This document shows, piece after piece, positions 5,141 to 11,015 of a stretch of DNA of 11,015 nucleotides. A program made the translations under genes and the position numbers. Positions within the stretch are counted from its first letter, which is position 1, and the number at the start of each line of letters is the position of its first letter. Under the pieces are notes generated by a model. It ran no database searches, was not told the origin of the DNA, and saw only the letters and a list, made by a program, of their open reading frames with translations. Location: positions 1 to 11,015 of the forward strand of contig JAHCKU010000061.1 of NCBI GenBank assembly GCA_026125625.1, in the 5' to 3' direction. The DNA is from Burkholderiales bacterium. Its GTDB lineage: Bacteria > Pseudomonadota > Gammaproteobacteria > Burkholderiales > SHXO01.

Positions 5141-6887
5141 CCAGGTAGGCCTCGATCACCACCGGATCATCGCGCACCGTGCGCGGCAGACCCTCGGCGA
5201 GCTTGACGCCGAAGTCCAGCACCACCACCCGGTCCACCAGGCCCATGACGAAGTCCATGTCATGCTCCACCAGCAGGATGCTCAATCCCTCGCCGCGCAG
5301 CTTCTCCAGCAGTCTCGCCAGCGCCTGTTTCTCCTGATAGCGCAGGCCGGCGGCCGGCTCGTCCAGCAGAAGCAGCGTCGGGTCGGCAGCCAGCGCGCGC
5401 GCCACCTCGACGATGCGCTGCATCCCCAGTGCCAGACTGCCTGCGGGCGTGTGCAGATGCTCGCCCAGCCCCACGCGTTCGATCTGGCGGGCGGCCTCGG
5501 CCAGCAGAAGCCGTTCCTCGGCGCGCTCCAGATGCAGCATGCCGCGCACAAAGCCGGCGCCGCCGCGCAGATGCCCGCCCAGCGCCACGTTCTCCAGCAC
5601 GCTCATGCCCGGAACGAGCTTGACGTGCTGAAAGGTGCGTGCGATCCCCAGGCGGGCGATCCGGGCCGGCGGCAGCCCGGCCAGCGATTGCCCGCGAAAA
5701 CGCACCTCGCCGCCGGACAGCGGCAGCATGCCGGTGATGAGATTGAAGGTGGTGCTCTTGCCGGCGCCGTTGGGACCGATCAGCCCGAGGATCTCGCCGG
5801 CTCGCTGCTCGAAGCTGACATCGTTGACCGCGATCAGTCCACCGAAGGTCTTGCGCGCCGCCCGTACTTCCAGCAGCACGCTGTCGGGAGCAGGCCGCGC
5901 GCGTGCGGCCGGCGCCGCAGCGGCGGCGATCATGCGCCGGTGTGGCCGCAGAGGCGTGATGCGAGCATCGATCCAGCCCCAGATCCCCTCGCGCGCACCG
6001 TGCAGCACGGCGATGAGCAGCACCCCGAACACCACGATCTCGAATTGCCCGCTGCTGCCCACCAGCTGCGGCAGAACGCTTTGCAGCAGCTGCTTGAGCA
6101 CGGTGATCAGCGCGGCGCCCAGCAGCGCGCCCCATACGTAGCCGGCGCCGCCCACCACTGCCATGAACAGGTACTCGATGCCTACGTGCAGGCCGAACGG
6201 CGTGGGATTGACGAAGCGCTGGAAGTGCGCATACAGCCAGCCGGACAGTGCCGCCAGCAGCGCTGCATAGACGAACACCTTGACCTTGAGCGTTGCAGTA
6301 TCCACGCCGAAGCTCTGCGCCATGCTCGCCGTGCTGCGTAGCGCACGGATGGCGCGCCCGCTGCGTGAATCGAGCAGCCATTGGATGGACAGCACGGCGG
6401 CGAGCACGCATAGCCAGATGGGATAGAAGAAGCTTTGCGCGCTGCGCAGCTCATGGCCTAACACCTGCAGCGGCGGTATGCCGGACATGCCGGTGAAACC
6501 GCCGAGGAACTCGAGGTTGCCGAACAGATAGAACAGCGCGAGGCCCCAGGCGATCGTGCCCAGCGGCAGAAAATGCCCGGACAGGCGGGTGGTGATCAGC
6601 CCGAGGACCAGGGCGAAGACCGCGGTGACCAGCAGCCCCAGCAGCAGCCCGATCCAGGGCGAGGCGTCGTGCGCGGTGGTGAGCCAGGCGGTGGCATAGG
6701 CACCCAGCCCGACGAAGGCGGCCTGCCCGAACGAGACCTGCCCGGCGATGCCGGTGAGCAGGACGATGCCCAGCACCACCAGCGCGTACAGGCCGATATA
6801 GTCGAGCAGCGTGGTCCAGTAGTCGGACAGCAGGGCCGGCGCGAACGCGAACAGGCCCGCCAGCAGCACGAGCAGCCCGCGCCTCAT
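5133..6887 (-). CDS. livM-livG: Fused ABC permease-ATPase LivM-LivG of a HAAT importer
   Basis: One 584-aa protein joins the second permease and first ATPase of a branched-chain amino acid type importer. Residues 1-308 are LivM, with many hydrophobic helices, the family motif LLTGIAGQVSFGQAAFVGLGAYA (43-65), GLALFYLFGNLEFLGG and the conserved FGVDTATLKVKVFVYAALLAALSGWLYAH region. An Ala/Pro/Arg-rich linker (about 309-338) leads to LivG, residues 339-584. LivG has Walker A GPNGAGKST (371-379), Walker B LLLLDEP (505-511) and switch His542. The signature position reads LALGMQR (485-491) instead of the LSYGQQR usual for LivG. The ATG at 6887 overlaps the livH stop by 4 nt (ATGA), and the purine-rich end of livH (GAGGAAGAGG) supplies the Shine-Dalgarno. 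Longer upstream in-frame sequence is a shadow of livH. Fusions of this kind are known in proteobacterial HAAT systems; no frameshift or stop separates the halves. Confidence 0.93.
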   Translation of the reverse strand: MRRGLLVLLAGLFAFAPALLSDYWTTLLDYIGLYALVVLGIVLLTGIAGQVSFGQAAFVGLGAYATAWLTTAHDASPWIGLLLGLLVTAVFALVLGLITTRLSGHFLPLGTIAWGLALFYLFGNLEFLGGFTGMSGIPPLQVLGHELRSAQSFFYPIWLCVLAAVLSIQWLLDSRSGRAIRALRSTASMAQSFGVDTATLKVKVFVYAALLAALSGWLYAHFQRFVNPTPFGLHVGIEYLFMAVVGGAGYVWGALLGAALITVLKQLLQSVLPQLVGSSGQFEIVVFGVLLIAVLHGAREGIWGWIDARITPLRPHRRMIAAAAAPAARARPAPDSVLLEVRAARKTFGGLIAVNDVSFEQRAGEILGLIGPNGAGKSTTFNLITGMLPLSGGEVRFRGQSLAGLPPARIARLGIARTFQHVKLVPGMSVLENVALGGHLRGGAGFVRGMLHLERAEERLLLAEAARQIERVGLGEHLHTPAGSLALGMQRIVEVARALAADPTLLLLDEPAAGLRYQEKQALARLLEKLRGEGLSILLVEHDMDFVMGLVDRVVVLDFGVKLAEGLPRTVRDDPVVIEAYLGA

Positions 6888-7921
6888 TCCTCTTCCTCGT
6901 CGTGATGCGTGCGCAGCGACAGCCACAGCAGCACCGGAATGATGAGCGTGAACACGATCACTTCCTTGAACGCGCTCGCGTAGAACGATGCGAACGATTC
7001 CAGCAGACCGACCAGCAGCGCGCCGGCGGCGGCGAGCGGATAGCTGATCAGGCCGCCGATGATGGCACCGACGAATCCCTTGAGACCGACCAGGAAGCCG
7101 GTGTCGTAATAGATCGTGGTGATGGGTGCGATGAGCACGCCCGAGAACACGCCGATGCTGGCGGCGAGCAGAAAGCTCGCCCTGCCGGCGAACACCGTGC
7201 TGATCCCGGACAGCCGCGCGCCGATGCGATTCACGGCCGTGGCCCGCAAGGCCTTGCCGTACAGGGTGCGATCGAAGAACAGATACAGCAGTGCCATCAG
7301 CACGACGCTGCACGCGTATACCCACAGGCTTTGGCCGCTGACCACCAGCGCGCCAGCGGTGAAGGAGGCATCGCTGAACGGCGCGGTGCGCACCCCTTCG
7401 GCGCCGAACAACAGCAGGCCCAGTCCGGACAGCGCGAAGTGCAAGGCCACCGACACGATCAGCAGCACCAGCACCGGCGCATCGGCGATGGGTTGATAGG
7501 CCACGCGATAGAGCAGGGGGCCCAGCGGCACCACCAGCGCACAGGTGAGCGCGATCTGCACCGGCCGCGCGGTCTGCTCGGTGGCCATGACGTAGACCAG
7601 CGCGGCGATGAGCAAGGGCACCGCGAGATTCCACGTTGCCGACTGAAGCGCGGCACGCGCGCGGCGCTGGCGCAGCAGTCCGGGCAGGTCGAACAGGAAA
7701 GCGAGGATTCCCAGCGCCAGAAGCAGCCAGATCGTGCCCGGCAGCTTGCCGGCTTCCAGGCTGGCCAGCGTGAGCGCGCCGTAGGCCAGGAACTCGCCCT
7801 GCGGCACGAAGATCACGCGCGTTACGGCGAACACCAGCACCAGGGCGAGTGCCATCAGCGCGTAGATGGCGCCGTTGGTCAGGCCGTCCTGTGTCAGGAA
7901 CAAGGCGATGTCGAAGGACAT
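6884..7921 (-). CDS. livH: Branched-chain/aromatic-acid type ABC transporter permease LivH
   Basis: Inner-membrane permease of the HAAT importer; pairs with the LivM half of the next gene. 345 aa, longer than the roughly 290-310 aa of classical LivH. The start QDGLTNGAIYALMALALVLVFAVTRVIFVPQGEF (11-44) is characteristic. The extra length is a loop and helix around 70-115 (FDLPGLLRQRRARAAL and following). The cytoplasmic coupling region that contacts the ATPase is near YGKALRATAVNRIGARLSGI (221-240), and the late glycine-rich helix GLKGFVGAIIGGLISYP is at 279-295. The tail ends in HHDEEEE, whose purine-rich codons also form the ribosome binding site of the next gene. No clear Shine-Dalgarno precedes the ATG at 7921; the weak GGCGG sits inside a stem-loop. 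Confidence 0.94.
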   Translation of the reverse strand: MSFDIALFLTQDGLTNGAIYALMALALVLVFAVTRVIFVPQGEFLAYGALTLASLEAGKLPGTIWLLLALGILAFLFDLPGLLRQRRARAALQSATWNLAVPLLIAALVYVMATEQTARPVQIALTCALVVPLGPLLYRVAYQPIADAPVLVLLIVSVALHFALSGLGLLLFGAEGVRTAPFSDASFTAGALVVSGQSLWVYACSVVLMALLYLFFDRTLYGKALRATAVNRIGARLSGISTVFAGRASFLLAASIGVFSGVLIAPITTIYYDTGFLVGLKGFVGAIIGGLISYPLAAAGALLVGLLESFASFYASAFKEVIVFTLIIPVLLWLSLRTHHDEEEE

Positions 7922-7929
7922 CAGGATGG

Positions 7930-7963
7930 CCGCCGGCAGCGTGTCGCGCGTGCGCGCCGGCGG
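7930..7963 (-). other. Intercistronic stem-loop between the binding-protein gene and livH
   Basis: CCGCCGGC (7930-7937) and GCCGGCGG (7956-7963) form a perfect 8-bp GC stem with 18 nt between the arms. Three more pairs are possible inside if one base is bulged out. It fills most of the 43-nt gap, starting 1 nt beyond the binding-protein stop and ending 8 nt before the livH ATG, with no T-run. In other binding-protein importers such structures protect the upstream mRNA so that the binding protein is made in excess; here it may also hide the livH ribosome binding site. This role is inference. Confidence 0.5.
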
Positions 7964-7964
7964 A

Positions 7965-9113
7965 TCAAGGTATCAGCTTCCAGGTGCCGTTCTCGATGCG
8001 CACCATCACCACTGCGCGCTGGTCGAGGCCGGAGTGGTTCTGCGCGCTCATGTCGAACACGCCGTGCGCAGCGGCCAGGTCGCGCGTGTTCTCCAGCGCA
8101 TCGCGCAGCGCCGCGCGAAATTCCGGCGTGCCCGGTCTGGCCTTTTTCAGCGCCGCCGGAACGGCATTGCGCAGCAGCACCATCGCATCCCAGGCGTGCG
8201 CACCGAACGTGGACACGCTGCCCGCACCGTAGGCTTTCTCGTAGGCGGTGACGTATTCCAACGCGCTCTTGCGTACGGGATGGGATGCGGGCAATCCGGC
8301 GGCGACCAGCACCGGTCCGGCCGGCAGCAGCGTGCCTTCGACGTCCTTGCCGCCCACGCGCAGGAAATCGGCGTTGGCCACGCCGTGCGTCTGATAGATC
8401 CGGCCTTTGAATCCCTTGTCCTTGAGCGCCTTCTGCGGCAGTGCCGCCGGGGTGCCGGAGCCGGCGATGAGGACTGCATCGGGACGCGCCGCGATCAGCT
8501 TGAGCACCTGCCCGGTGACGAACGTATCGGTGCGATTGTAGCGCTCGTTGCCCACCACGCTGATGCCTCTGGCGCGGGTGTGCGTGTCGAACTCCTTCCA
8601 CCAGCCCTCGCCGTAGGCATCGGCGAAGCCGATGAAGCCGACGCGCTTCACGCCCGCCTTCACCATGTGCTCGGCGATCGCCTGCGCCATCTGCCCATCG
8701 CCCTGCGGCGTCTTGAATATCCAGCGGCGCTTGTCGTCCATTGGCTCGACGATGCGCGCCGAGGCCGCCATCGAGATCATCGGCGTGGATGCTTCGGCCG
8801 CGACGTCGATCATGGCGAGTGAATTGGGCGTGATGGTGGAGCCGATGATGGCGTCCACCTTGTCCTCGGAGACGAAGCGGCGCGCATTCTTCACTGCAGT
8901 TGTGGTGTCCGAGGCGTCGTCGAGAATGATGTAGGTGACCTTCTTGCCGGCGATGGTGGTCGGCAGTAGCGCGAAGGTGTTCTTCTCGGGAATGCCGAGC
9001 GAGGCCGCCGGCCCGCTGGCGGACACGCTCACGCCCACGCGGATCTGTGCCACTGCCTGCGTGGCGAGCATGCACAGTGCGACCGCTGCCATGCGGATAG
9101 CCAGTGAAGCCAT
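7965..9113 (-). CDS. Periplasmic substrate-binding protein of HAAT ABC importer (LivK-like)
   Basis: Captures the substrate in the periplasm and delivers it to the LivH/LivM permease. 382 aa, normal for type I periplasmic binding proteins. A signal peptide is clear: Arg7, a hydrophobic stretch MAAVALCMLATQA (8-20) and a likely signal peptidase I site after AVA (20-22), before QIRVGVSVSASGPAASLGIPEKN. Cys14 does not sit in a lipobox, so the protein should be soluble. DDASDTTTAVKNARRFVSEDKVDAIIGSTITP is the family's first-lobe signature, and FIGFADAYGEGWWKEF marks the second lobe. The ATG at 9113 has GAGGGGGAG 3 nt upstream, a strong site fitting high expression. It lies 28 nt after the TetR gene. 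Branched-chain amino acids remain possible as ligand, but the paa context favours phenylacetate or a similar aromatic acid. Confidence 0.93.
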   Translation of the reverse strand: MASLAIRMAAVALCMLATQAVAQIRVGVSVSASGPAASLGIPEKNTFALLPTTIAGKKVTYIILDDASDTTTAVKNARRFVSEDKVDAIIGSTITPNSLAMIDVAAEASTPMISMAASARIVEPMDDKRRWIFKTPQGDGQMAQAIAEHMVKAGVKRVGFIGFADAYGEGWWKEFDTHTRARGISVVGNERYNRTDTFVTGQVLKLIAARPDAVLIAGSGTPAALPQKALKDKGFKGRIYQTHGVANADFLRVGGKDVEGTLLPAGPVLVAAGLPASHPVRKSALEYVTAYEKAYGAGSVSTFGAHAWDAMVLLRNAVPAALKKARPGTPEFRAALRDALENTRDLAAAHGVFDMSAQNHSGLDQRAVVMVRIENGTWKLIP

Positions 9114-9141
9114 GGTCTCCCCCTCTTGTTCTATCGGGATT

Positions 9142-9744
9142 CTAAGTCGTTCGGGCGGTGTCGCTCACCCCATGCAGAAAAATCTCGGCCACCACCTCGG
9201 CCATGTCGTCGTAGCTCATGCGGCCGTCCGGGCGCAGCCAGGTGAAGGTCCAGTTGATCATGCCGAACAGGATCATGGCCAGCGGTACCTCCAGCGCCCT
9301 GCCTTTCAGGCGCGGCTTCACAGCGGCAATGGCACGAGCGAACGCCTGCACCACGGCGCGCTCCTTCTCCAGCACCTGCTCGCGCCGCTGCGCCGCCAGG
9401 AATTTCACGTCCTGCACCAGCACCATGTGCTCCGCCTGGGCATGCCGGTAGGTCTGCATGAAGCGCGCGATCAGCGTTCTCAGATGCGCCTCGGGCGCCA
9501 GCCTGCAGGCGCGCACCTGCGCGACGATGTCGAGCAGCGTGCCCATGTAGCGGTCGGCAATGTCGAACAGGATCTGCTCCTTGTCGCGATAGTAGTGATA
9601 GAGCAGGGCCTTGGACACCCCGCACGCCTGCGCCAGCTGCGCCATGGACGCATGATGGTAGCCATGACGGGCGAACAGCTGCGCTGCCGACTGCAGGATG
9701 GTCGCGCGTTGCAGGTCGAAGGTGGCGGCTCGCGGTCGCGCCAT
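9142..9744 (-). CDS. paaR: TetR/AcrR-family transcriptional regulator, probably PaaR-like
   Basis: DNA-binding repressor of 200 aa, typical TetR length. The N-terminal helix-turn-helix domain covers about residues 14-62 (ILQSAAQLFARHGYHHASM, then QLAQACGVSKALLYHYYRDKEQIL), with the recognition helix near VSKALLYHYY. The C-terminal ligand and dimerisation domain includes the segment LFGMINWTFTWLRPDGRMSYDDMAEVV, which fits the TetR_C group of acyl-CoA responsive regulators. The ATG at 9744 is preceded by GGGGGTGA. In betaproteobacteria the phenylacetate cluster is controlled by a TetR-type PaaR that responds to phenylacetyl-CoA, and the position directly after paaE supports that role here. I see no obvious operator in the short flanking gaps, so its target is probably the operon promoter upstream of the window. 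TetR call is firm; the symbol is inferred. Confidence 0.85.
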   Translation of the reverse strand: MARPRAATFDLQRATILQSAAQLFARHGYHHASMAQLAQACGVSKALLYHYYRDKEQILFDIADRYMGTLLDIVAQVRACRLAPEAHLRTLIARFMQTYRHAQAEHMVLVQDVKFLAAQRREQVLEKERAVVQAFARAIAAVKPRLKGRALEVPLAMILFGMINWTFTWLRPDGRMSYDDMAEVVAEIFLHGVSDTARTT

Positions 9745-9784
9745 CGCTCACCCCCGGTGCGCGGAAGTGTGGCCGGCGCCGGGT

Positions 9785-10852
9785 TCAGCGTTCGTCATAG
9801 CTGATCAACAGTGTGGGCGTGAGCGGATGCGCCTGGCAAGTGAGGATGTGGCCGGCGTCCAGGTCGCTGCGCTCCAGGCTGTAGTTCTTGTCCATGCGCA
9901 CCTTGCCTTCCAGGAGCCTGGCGCGGCAGGTGCAGCACATGCCGCCCTTGCACGAATACGGCAGGTCGAGACCTATGCGCAGCGCGGCATCGAGGATGGA
10001 GCCATCGCCCAGCCGATACGCCACGCTGCGCCGCGTACCATCGGCGATCACCGTGATCAGCGCATGCGGTGCATCCTCCGGTTGTGCGCTGATCGTCGGT
10101 CCGCTGCCGGGCACGCCGAAGCGCTCCAGGTGAATGTGCGCCGCAGGCAGGCCGCATGCGCGCAACGCCGCCTCGACCTCGTCGAGCATGCCGCCGGGCC
10201 CGCATACGAAGGCTTCGTCGATGATCGCCACCGGCAGCAGCGTATCGGTGAATGTCTTGATCTTGGCTGCATCCAGCCTGCCATTGAACAGCTCGATGTC
10301 CTGATGCTCGCGGCTGAACAGGTTGTACAGCGTGAAGCGCGTCAGGTAGCGATCCTTGATGTCTTCGAGTGCTTCCTGGAACAGCACGTCGGACGAGCGC
10401 CGGTTGCCGTAGAGCAGGGTGAAGCGGCTGCGCGGCTCGCGCGCGAGCGTGGTGCGGATCAGCGACAGCAGCGGGGTAATGCCGCTGCCGGCGGCAAAGC
10501 CGGCGTAGTGCCTGGCCTGGGCTGCATTCAACGGCGTGTGAAAGCGCCCTTCGGGCGTGAGCACGTCGATGCGATCACCTGCTTGCAGGGCGTGTTGCGC
10601 CCAGGTCGAGAACACACCGCCCGCCACCTTCTTGATCGCCACGCGCAGCTCGCCGTCGTCCACGCCTGCGCAGATGGAGTAGCTGCGGCGCACTTCCTGT
10701 CCCTCCAGCGTGGTGCGCAGGGTGAGATGCTGGCCCTGGACGAAGGCGTACTGCACCGCCAGCTCGGCGGGAACGTCGAAGCACAGGCTGATCGCGTCCG
10801 CGGTTTCGTGCCGGACTTCGGCGATGCGCAGGCTGTGGAATCTGGGTGTCAT
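9785..10852 (-). CDS. paaE: Phenylacetyl-CoA 1,2-epoxidase reductase subunit PaaE
   Basis: Passes electrons from NAD(P)H through FAD and a [2Fe-2S] centre to the PaaABC di-iron oxygenase, which epoxidises the ring of phenylacetyl-CoA in the cytoplasm. 355 aa, as expected. The FAD domain carries RSYSIC (56-61), the NAD(P)-binding domain GSGITPLLS (122-130) and CGPGGML (217-223). The C-terminal plant-type ferredoxin domain has Cys301, Cys306 and Cys309 in CKGGMCCTC and the fourth ligand Cys339 in LTCQAHP. The YSCKGGMCCTCRARLLEGKV stretch is typical of PaaE. The ATG at 10852 lies 31 nt after the paaD stop. The tetR gene follows after 40 nt, so it is probably cotranscribed with it. Adjacent paaD separates it from generic phenol or CDP-6-deoxyglucose type reductases. 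Confidence 0.96.
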   Translation of the reverse strand: MTPRFHSLRIAEVRHETADAISLCFDVPAELAVQYAFVQGQHLTLRTTLEGQEVRRSYSICAGVDDGELRVAIKKVAGGVFSTWAQHALQAGDRIDVLTPEGRFHTPLNAAQARHYAGFAAGSGITPLLSLIRTTLAREPRSRFTLLYGNRRSSDVLFQEALEDIKDRYLTRFTLYNLFSREHQDIELFNGRLDAAKIKTFTDTLLPVAIIDEAFVCGPGGMLDEVEAALRACGLPAAHIHLERFGVPGSGPTISAQPEDAPHALITVIADGTRRSVAYRLGDGSILDAALRIGLDLPYSCKGGMCCTCRARLLEGKVRMDKNYSLERSDLDAGHILTCQAHPLTPTLLISYDER

Positions 10853-10883
10853 GACGTCGAAGTCGGGCCTCGCCGGCGCGTGC

Positions 10884-11015
10884 TCAGATCGGCTTGAAAT
10901 ACTCGAACGGCTCGCCGCACGCCTCGCAGCGCCACAGGGCCTTGCAGGCAGTGGAGCCGAATTGCGCCAGGCGCGTGGTCTGATGCGAGCCGCAGCGCGG
11001 ACATTCGAGCGCCCG
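10884..11015 (-). CDS. paaD: Phenylacetyl-CoA epoxidase subunit PaaD, C-terminal end only (5' end outside window)
   Basis: Only the last 43 residues and the stop are present; the frame is open to the window edge. They contain CPRCGS (5-10 of the visible part), QFGSTACKALWRCEACGEPFEYFKPI, with two CxxC pairs (Cys5/Cys8 and Cys30/Cys33) plus Cys24. This is the highly conserved C-terminus of PaaD, where the cysteines are thought to bind zinc or help Fe-S maturation. PaaD has an N-terminal DUF59/SufT-like domain and is needed for an active PaaABCE complex. The position just before paaE agrees. The rest of the paa genes should lie to the right of the window. Confidence 0.93.
   Translation of the reverse strand, partial: RALECPRCGSHQTTRLAQFGSTACKALWRCEACGEPFEYFKPI

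Noticed and set aside
6888..7634. In-frame upstream extension of the livM-livG fusion
   Set aside because: It is the out-of-frame reading of livH; the LivM N-terminus begins at the ATG at 6887 with a standard 4-nt overlap.
6902..8251. 449-aa open frame on the plus strand opposite livH and the binding-protein gene
   Set aside because: Very rich in Gln, His, Arg and Gly, a typical antisense shadow of membrane-protein codons; no motif and it crosses two real genes.
9698..10897. 399-aa open frame on the plus strand opposite paaE and the 5' end of the tetR gene
   Set aside because: It is antisense to paaE, which has complete FAD, NAD and Fe-S motifs. The composition (Arg, Ala, His, Gln rich) is that of a mirrored frame in GC-rich DNA, and no domain is recognisable.
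1..11015. tRNA/rRNA genes, CRISPR arrays, phage attachment sites, or a defence system
   Set aside because: No cloverleaf-like segment, no regularly spaced direct repeats, and no integrase, nuclease or toxin-like frames were seen; all coding space is filled by known metabolic and transport families.

Overview
The window is strongly GC-rich and reads like a Burkholderiales (betaproteobacterial) chromosome, most likely a member of the Comamonadaceae. The support is a class I PHA synthase gene, a phenylacetate (paa) cluster of betaproteobacterial layout, and a short repeat inside pgeF of a kind I associate with Comamonadaceae genomes. Every recognisable gene lies on the minus strand, so transcription runs from high to low coordinates. 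The description below follows that direction.

Region A (11015 to 4364) is the 3' end of an aerobic phenylacetyl-CoA operon. It holds the C-terminus of paaD, then paaE, a TetR-family regulator (probably PaaR-like), and a complete branched-chain/aromatic-acid type (HAAT) ABC importer. The importer consists of a periplasmic binding protein, the permease LivH, a natural fusion of permease LivM with ATPase LivG, and the ATPase LivF. Gaps are 31, 40, 28 and 43 nt, and the last two junctions overlap by 4 and 8 nt, which fits one transcript. The arrangement suggests that the importer feeds phenylacetate or a related aromatic acid to the Paa pathway. A stem-loop sits in the largest gap, between the binding protein and livH.

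Region B (4363 to 4049) is a 315-nt non-coding spacer with several perfect inverted repeats. Near its fah-proximal end is an AT-richer imperfect 21-bp palindrome that may be the operator/promoter of the next operon.

Region C (4048 to 1555) is a tight three-gene unit. It encodes a fumarylacetoacetate hydrolase (fah) and maleylacetoacetate isomerase (maiA, GTG start, 5 nt later), which are the last two steps of homogentisate/tyrosine catabolism. These are followed by pgeF (YfiH/LACC1 family), joined to maiA by a TGATG stop/start overlap.

Region D (1554 to 1) is a 160-nt spacer with a candidate promoter and inverted repeat, followed by phaC with a strong Shine-Dalgarno sequence. phaC runs off the left edge after 464 codons, past its nucleophilic cysteine but before the expected catalytic Asp and His.

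Metabolically, two aromatic-acid routes (phenylacetyl-CoA epoxidation and homogentisate cleavage) lie next to carbon storage as PHA. Most families here are well known. The points of interest are the repeat-derived insertion in PgeF, the LivM-LivG fusion with an altered ABC signature, the operon-internal stem-loop, and the palindrome upstream of fah. I do not see a convincing undescribed system.
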